Positions 16,584-34,499 of a DNA stretch of 34,499 nucleotides are shown one piece after another; within the stretch, counting starts at the first letter, position 1; every line of letters begins with the position of its first letter. Origin of the DNA: Paulinella micropora (Eukaryota > Cercozoa > Imbricatea > Euglyphida); assembly GCA_009731375.1 (NCBI GenBank), contig BJOX01000144.1:305273-339771 (forward strand), written 5' to 3'. Both the position numbers and the translations under genes were made by a program. Below the pieces are notes generated by a model. The model searched no databases. It was not told the origin of the DNA and saw nothing but the letters and a program-made list of their open reading frames with translations.

Positions 16584-18977
16584 ATGTCTGCGCACCAAGA
16601 GCTTCTCACAGTCCGTGTGCGTCTTCCGGTCAGGGAATTTGGTGAGGCTTATGCCAAACAAAAATGGCCTGATGACTGGAAGACGAGGGAGATTGAGGGT
16701 ACTGTTTCTCGACAGTATGGTCGTACAAAAGACAAGTTTTGGATGAAGTGGGATGCGGAGGATGAAGACGATTCCATGATGATTGCTTCGGAGATTATCA
16801 AATACAGAATTGAAGGGAGTGGCTCTGCCGATAACGGCATACTTGGGCAAGGCCAGGAAATCGACGGAGATGCCAAAAATGCAATAAATGCTGGGTAGAC
16901 TTGTTTTTCTTGAACCTCGAATTTTTCTTGTGATGTCGAATGGTTTCTCTGCGTGTTTGCAGTGAGGACGGCTTGATACCCAGCGACCCTGATGACGATG
17001 ACTATGTGTACCTATCCCTACCTGGTTTCAGCTATTTTGTGCAATTTGCTTCTGTTTTGTTGTCGGCCAAGGACGATGCTGGAAGTATAGTAGATTTCTG
17101 TACTTCCATACATGCATCGGCGTTGGCTGTCAGTATTCCTTACTGTACTGTTTTCCAACAGACCGCCAGAGTCGGGGGATGAGTCGGGTAGTTCAATCGA
17201 TGAAGAGGATCAAAAAGAAGGAGATATGGACAACAAACGAGCCCCTCATCCCAGCGACTCACTTGTCAGTGACGATGATGTCGAAGAAGATGAGGGGTCT
17301 GGTGAAGACGAGGAGGAGGATCCGGCACTAGAGATTGACGAAGGCGATAGCCTACCTGCCAGTGAGTTCAAAGATGTCAAAGAATGGAAGGTGGGTGTTG
17401 CACCTCCTCGTGTGCTGCCGGCATTCGAAGGGCAGTCCAGGGCATCACTTTCTGTGCGTTCCCCCGACCTCCTCAGTATGGTGGATATTTTCTTTATGTT
17501 CTTACCCACGCAATTCTGGCAGAATGTCACAAGAAACACCAACAAGTATGCAACCTGGAAACGTAATCTCAACCCCTCAGAGCGTCAGCGGCCTTGGGTA
17601 CCCGTGACACTATCTGACATACTTTCATTTTTGGCGATCCTTATAATGATGGGGGTGATGGGGTTGCCTGCTGAAACAGATTATTGGATTGGCGCTGTGT
17701 CAGACTTCTGGCAGTGGCCAGACCTTGCAAGCATCATGGGGTACGTGAGGTATCAGAATATCAAACGTTATTTTCATCTCACTGACCCCCGTCTGGCAGC
17801 TCCTCGTGACTCCCCTCAGTATGACAAACTTTTCAATGTTCGAGTCTTTATTGAGATTATACAAGAAAATTTTCCTAGGCTGTGGGAATTGGGTCAGTGG
17901 GTGTCAATCGACGAGGGAATGATCCCTTTTAAAGGGCGTACCTACCTCAGGCAATACTTACCGAAAAAACCCATCAAATGGGGATTCAAACTGTTTGCTC
18001 TGTGCTGTTCAGTAACAGGCTATTTTTATACGCTGCTTTGTTATGAGGGTGAGGGAACGGTGCAGGACGATTCTGGGCACGGAATGACGTATGCAGTTGT
18101 TATGAAGCTTTTAGACCTAGCCGGCATCGACCAAAGCGGCAGGATCATCGCTTTAGATAGGTTTTACACAGGGCTGCAGTTGTTTTTTGACTGTGTCCTA
18201 AAGAGGGGCATCAACTGCATTGGCACTGTTGTCAAACCCAGGCTGAGGGCGGCAAAGGAGCTACTGGACGAAGTCAAGAAGAATAGTGACCGGGGCACGT
18301 CCGCAATGGCCACTTGGAGTCATAACGGAGTCACTATGCATGCTGTTGCTTGGAAAGACACCCAGGTGGTTTATTTTTTGTCAACTGTGTTGGGGGGTAC
18401 CATGAGCCACGTCGAAAGGAGGCTGCATGGGGGGGGTGGAGCTACGGTTCCAGTGAATTGTTTTGAAATTTGCAAGACATACACTCAGCACATGGGCGGC
18501 GTTGATACAGGCGATCAGTTACGACTTCGTTACGGAGTTGAGAAGGCGGTAAGATTCAACAAGCCTTGGTTCAAGTTATTTGCGGGTTTGTTAGATGTTG
18601 CGGTTACAAACACAACTATCATCTACAAACAGTTTCATGAAGAAAAAACACGCAAAGACATGCTCAAGGAACTTATTGAGGGTTTGGTGTCTTATGCGGG
18701 GCTTTTTGGAGGTTCTAGGAGCGCAGCGAGGGGCAAGCGTGTGATATGCCCTGGCCATTTGGTAAGTCTTACAAACGAGGCGAGTGATGGTAAGCGCGGC
18801 GCGGGTAAGCAGAACTCGGTTTGTTGTGCGGTGTGTGCTAGTAATGGAATCCGCAAGCGTACCAGTGCTTATTGCAGCGATTGTCGCTATTTTTTTTGCC
18901 GAACTGGAGAATGTTTTCCGTGGCACACAGTCAATCATTTCGTTCCATCTGGGAAATGTAAGAGGCAGCCGTTGTGA
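16584..18977 (+). CDS. piggyBac transposase (DDE, DDE_Tnp_1_7 type), 3 exons, 723 aa
   Basis: Exons 16584-16894, 16963-17007 and 17162-18977; both introns are GT-AG and in phase (GG|gtagac ... GCAG|T; GT|gtacct ... AACAG|A). Seen: an N-terminal globular piece (residues 1-95) with W-x(5)-EGTVSRQYGRTKDKFWMKWD, perhaps a small beta-barrel reader-like fold; an acidic linker (about 105-190); the catalytic domain with D369 (SIDEGMIPFKGR), D451 (IALDRFYTG) and D567 plus D570 (GGVDTGDQ), matching the D-D-D(-D) order of insect piggyBac D268/D346/D447/D450; and a C-terminal Cys/His zinc domain from C673 (CCAVC ... YCSDC ... CFPWHTVNH). It cuts and pastes at TTAA in the nucleus. ATTAAA at 19004-19009 may be the poly(A) signal. 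No frame breaks are seen. Without the introns the frame would stop at 16896. Confidence 0.93.
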
Positions 18978-19117
18978 CAATGATTGTCAAGGTTTTATTA
19001 GTTATTAAAGAACGGTTTTTTTACACAATTAGCTTCCACCGGGTTTAATTCAATTGAATTTAATAATATAACTGTCAAAAACCACAAATAGGGATAAAAA
19101 ACTTGAAATTGGGTCGG

Positions 19118-19152
19118 ATCCCCAAACGTGGCTTTAGATCCCCAAAAGTGGC
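19118..19152 (+). repeat. Right subterminal direct repeats
   Basis: ATCCCCAAACGTGGC (19118) and ATCCCCAAAAGTGGC (19138), in the same orientation as the left pair rather than inverted. Confidence 0.8.
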
Positions 19153-19166
19153 AAACCGGTTAAGGG
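19153..19166 (-). repeat. Right terminal inverted repeat of piggyBac element
   Basis: AAACCGGTTAAGGG, followed by TTAA at 19167-19170. Confidence 0.95.
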
Positions 19167-19170
19167 TTAA

Positions 19171-20700
19171 TAATAAAGTGTTACTACGGGTGACCGGGAT
19201 CCCCGAATTGAAGGATCTCTACAAAGCGCGGGCCACTTTCCTTCTCATACCGTGCCTTGTCTGTATATTCATGTACGAGTGGCCCGCGGCAAGCATGTTG
19301 AAGTTCAATCGACAATAGTGTTCACGCAAAAAATTATCATCAGAGAACACATTGCCAGTCGTAGGTCACTAGTAAACTAGAACTCCTTTTACTCATCTAA
19401 GATATTTTTGCCATATATAATATAAGGCAGAAAGTAACACTTGAAATACATTTGAAAAAGTAAAATACCATAAGGTACACTCAGAAACAACACGTACTAA
19501 TACTAACTAATATTAACTTTTATCTTACTTTCTCAATCACTAGCAGTCTAGGATAATGCTGGAAAGGTTGAAGCAAGGGCTTCAAAATTATAGCTAGCTC
19601 AGCATTGTTGTACCTTGGAACAAATCTTGAGTGAGAAGTAAATCAAAGTTGGAAGGCGCCTCTAGATAATATTGTACATGCATGTGTGTCTGTAGATAAT
19701 ATTCATGTGTGCATGGTCCTGTAGTTAATATTCATTTCTAAGGCTAATACAATTACTTACGCAAATAGTACTACTTACTTTGATGTTAAATTTCTCAATC
19801 ACGAGGAGGGCTAGGATGATGCTGACAAGGTTGAAAAGGCCCAAGCAAGGGCTTTTCCAATTACATGCCCATCATTCTTCCACCTGCCAAATCTTGAGTG
19901 AAAAGAATAAGATCAACGTGGGCAAGGTTTTGCCACAATAACATGGTCAGTACTCGAAGGTTCGCCTCTAGATAATATGGGCCGCGACTTTTGAGCTTGA
20001 GATGTTTGCTGCGTGTTGCACACATCATATTTTTGTTAGTTCAAGTGATTGATGCGTAGTATAAGTAACAAATACAATGCGAAAGTAAACAAGTAGTTAT
20101 TAACACTTACTGTGAGAAACAAAGCACTCTATGAGTCAGTATGAGTAAGTATTAGTATTAGTAACAAATACAATGCGGAAGTAAGCAAGTAGTAGAACTG
20201 CATCTATATCTCACATATAGATTTACATCTCACTCTACATTGAACATCGACATGACATCGATGAAAATTGGCAGAAATTACATTTATACCTACAACCATA
20301 CCCAAACGATATGCATATCTGATCTTCAATGTACAACAAATTGATTAAAACAGTTCTATGGAAGCTGTGCCTCCATAGCAAGCAGGAACACGAAACAGGA
20401 CAACGTGGAAGCTCCAGCTCTGCGTTGTCGACCAATTGCGTGGATCATTGCAAACTTGAATGTATTGATACGGCCACCGCCTTGGTTATGACTTGAGCTC
20501 CGTGCTCCCTCTCTGTTTGCCGGCTATAATAACTTCTTTCTTTTTGTTCGCATCGAGATAGTCTGTGAACCTGAAGAAACTGAGTTTGACAGCGCGTAGT
20601 TAGGCGTTCACCAACAGAGGCTTCACCGGCTTTCTTCTCGAGCATAACGTGACCCAGGACACAGCAAACTCCGAAGATCCATAGGAAATGCTGGCTGCCA
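19171..20700. other. AT-rich intergenic DNA with diverged duplications
   Basis: No gene recognised. About 19524-19672 and 19774-19978 are diverged copies (shared TTTCTCAATCAC, CTAGGAT, GCAAGGGCTT, AAATCTTGAGTGA, CGCCTCTAGATAATAT in order). A shorter pair (AGTAACAAATACAATGCG) lies at about 20063 and 20158. Confidence 0.7.
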
Positions 20701-21024
20701 GATTGACTACTTGATGAAGCTCTGGTCCAGTCTTTTTGCAAGCGCGAGAGTTTTTTTGCAAGGCAGAGTTGAATTTGTTCCTTGGAACAGGGACTGTTTC
20801 TATATCTATTTCGTCTGTAGATATTTGTGGTGGGGTAATGTTAATGATCGCAGAATCAAACGTGCGAAGGTGTTTCATCCGGTTTGTAACCCTTATCACA
20901 TCGCTGTATGTGGGTGTGTGAAGCTCAGTACTAGGCTCCTCGTCCTGGTTGTATACCGCTGAAGTCTGTCTCGATAGTATTACAGAGTACATGTACTTGC
21001 CGACTCCGGAGTTCTCTCCTGCAA
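20600..21024 (-). CDS. Possible minus-strand exon of an unknown gene
   Basis: After an acceptor-like ACACCTTTGCAG (reading 21036 to 21025 on the minus strand) a frame runs through KYMYSVILSRQTSAVYNQDE, HTPTYSDVIRVTNRMKHLRT and ISTDEIDIETVPVPRNKF; a possible donor (CAA|gtagtc) lies near 20716. It is rich in Ser/Thr/Asp/Glu with no recognisable domain, perhaps part of a cytoplasmic tail. A partial, diverged repeat of its middle (GAGCTCAGTATTAGACTC) lies at 21292-21310, and GGTGTCC ... CTGGTTTCC is duplicated at about 21026 and 21087. This is the same exon-echo habit seen in the other genes. Without homologs the call is weak. Confidence 0.3.
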
Positions 21025-21578
21025 AGGTGTCCCCAAAAGATCAAATCTGGTTTCCACAGAACTGCACGCAGTCGAAGGTCACGGAAGGTGTCCTCAAGCG
21101 CTCTTCTCTGGTTTCCCTAAAACAGCTTTCTGGCTGCGGTGCCCTCAATCCAACGGGTGTACAAGATCTTGTACAATACTAGTTTACTGTACAGACTGGT
21201 AAAGCTCCCAAGTAAGGCGCGAGGACGTTCTGATAATTTCAGAGAACGACGTTTAAGTATCCATGAACGCACTGCGGCAATAGAAAGGGGTTTGAGCTCA
21301 GTATTAGACTCGTCGATAAGACTGTGTGCCCAGTGTGGACCGGCTGGGACAGCTGTCGCAAGAGTCTCTAGAGCAGATGTTCGTATTTTGCGGCTTTGTT
21401 TAACTTCTGCGAATATTTAGCGTAAATTTTGGTAAAAATTTCTGCAAAGAAAAATGGCATTGGGGCAGCGATAATCGGCATTTATCTACTAAACGGTAAG
21501 TTTTTTTTTTGTTTTTTTTTGTTTTGTTTTTTTTTTTCAAGTTTTCCTCCCGTCTCTTTAACCCTGGGCCAGCATCCC

Positions 21579-32718
<11,140 letters not shown>

Positions 32719-32720
<2 letters not shown>

Positions 32721-32882
32721 TGGCCCCGCCTGGTACCAGGAAGCTTTGGTATTGCCTGTATCAGTCCCTTCCGTGCAAACATCACGGCTTAGCTGGGCAT
32801 CGGGTTAATACTTTACCCACAGACTTCCTGATTGACGAAATCAGAAGCTCCTTTTTTCTGACATTAGTCGATATTTCATCTA
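32719..32882. repeat. CTAT-embedded dispersed repeat, copy 2
   Basis: CTGGCCCCGCCTGGTACCAG ... TCAGTCCCTTCCGTGCAAAC ... CTGACATTAGTCGATATTTC, between CTAT arrays; near copy of 26340-26500 with a few substitutions and a short insertion (CCCA) near 32816. Confidence 0.93.
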
Positions 32883-34300
<1,418 letters not shown>

Positions 34301-34431
34301 CTGTATCAGTCCCTTCCTTGCAAACATCACGGCTTAGCTGGGCATCGGGTTAATACTTTACCCACAGACTTCCTTGGTTGACGAAATCAGAAGCTCCTTT
34401 TTTCTGACATTAGTCGATATCTCATCTATTG
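34301..34431. repeat. CTAT-embedded dispersed repeat, copy 3 (5'-truncated)
   Basis: Starts at CTGTATCAGTCCCTTCC straight out of a CTAT array and matches copies 1 and 2 to TAGTCGATATCTCATCTAT, sharing the CCCA insertion with copy 2. The remaining 34432-34499 is unique and shows no gene. Confidence 0.92.
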
Positions 34432-34499
34432 ATCTCATCACTTACTCCACGAAGTGAACCAAGGCCACTTGAGGTGTCACTGACCCTCCCTTGGGCTTG

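Larger units (their letters stand above)
16301..19170 (+). mobile_element. piggyBac-superfamily DNA transposon, apparently intact
   Basis: TTAA at 16301-16304 and 19167-19170 are the target-site copies. Perfect 14-bp terminal inverted repeats, CCCTTAACCGGTTT (16305-16318) and its complement (19153-19166), bound a 2862-bp element. The motif ATCCCCAAAAGTGG occurs twice just inside the left end (16321, 16340) and twice inside the right end (19118 with one change, 19138), all in the same orientation. The element carries one 3-exon transposase gene. TTAA also occurs within the terminal repeat. Intact ends and frame suggest recent insertion. Confidence 0.95.

Noticed and set aside
18591-18980. 129-codon minus-strand frame
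   Set aside because: It lies antisense within the well-supported piggyBac transposase exon.

Overview
The window is eukaryotic nuclear DNA from a genome very rich in microsatellites (CTAT/GATA, ACAT/TATG, CTT/GAA, ATT, CA, CT). It carries split genes with GT-AG introns and several N gaps. The species cannot be named from the sequence. The gene types (a neprilysin/ECE-type M13 peptidase, a secreted protease with an FTP propeptide, a piggyBac transposon with introns) fit a protist or an early-branching animal lineage; that is inference.

Layout: 1-2362 microsatellites, a gap, and a long imperfect hairpin (1304-1522). 2568-9634 (+): a complete 14-exon gene for a 756-residue type II membrane zinc metallopeptidase of family M13; every intron phase joins correctly. 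9640-10240: no gene, with a cluster of short palindromes. 10381-13556 (-): a broken Gag/protease-like retroelement remnant. 13557-16300: homopolymers, a 921-base gap and AT-rich DNA with only broken frames. 16305-19166 (+): an apparently intact piggyBac transposon with perfect 14-bp terminal inverted repeats, TTAA target duplications and a 3-exon transposase of 723 residues. 19171-21428: AT-rich DNA with diverged duplications and a doubtful minus-strand exon. 21579-31538 (+): the 5' part of a secreted protein, read as a signal peptide followed by a thermolysin/fungalysin-type FTP propeptide; its catalytic domain would lie beyond the right edge. Its introns hold very large pyrimidine/purine and CTAT arrays. 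31539-34499: more CTAT arrays, enclosing copies of a dispersed repeat.

The most unusual feature is shared by both peptidase genes. Most short exons are accompanied by one or more truncated, decaying copies of themselves ('exon echoes') in the adjoining intron. The echoes abut microsatellites and often retain one splice site. Exon 8 of the M13 gene has about ten such copies in a higher-order array, the HExxH zinc-site exon has two upstream decoys, and three exons of the FTP gene have five to six companions each. Several echoes differ from the working exon mainly at synonymous or conservative positions, as if they came from a once-functional paralogous or alternative exon. This suggests repeated microsatellite-linked template switching or unequal exchange; misassembly must be excluded first.

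Functionally the window holds a membrane ectopeptidase and, about 12 kb downstream, a secreted protease precursor in the same orientation, with two mobile elements between them. No operon or co-regulation is implied.
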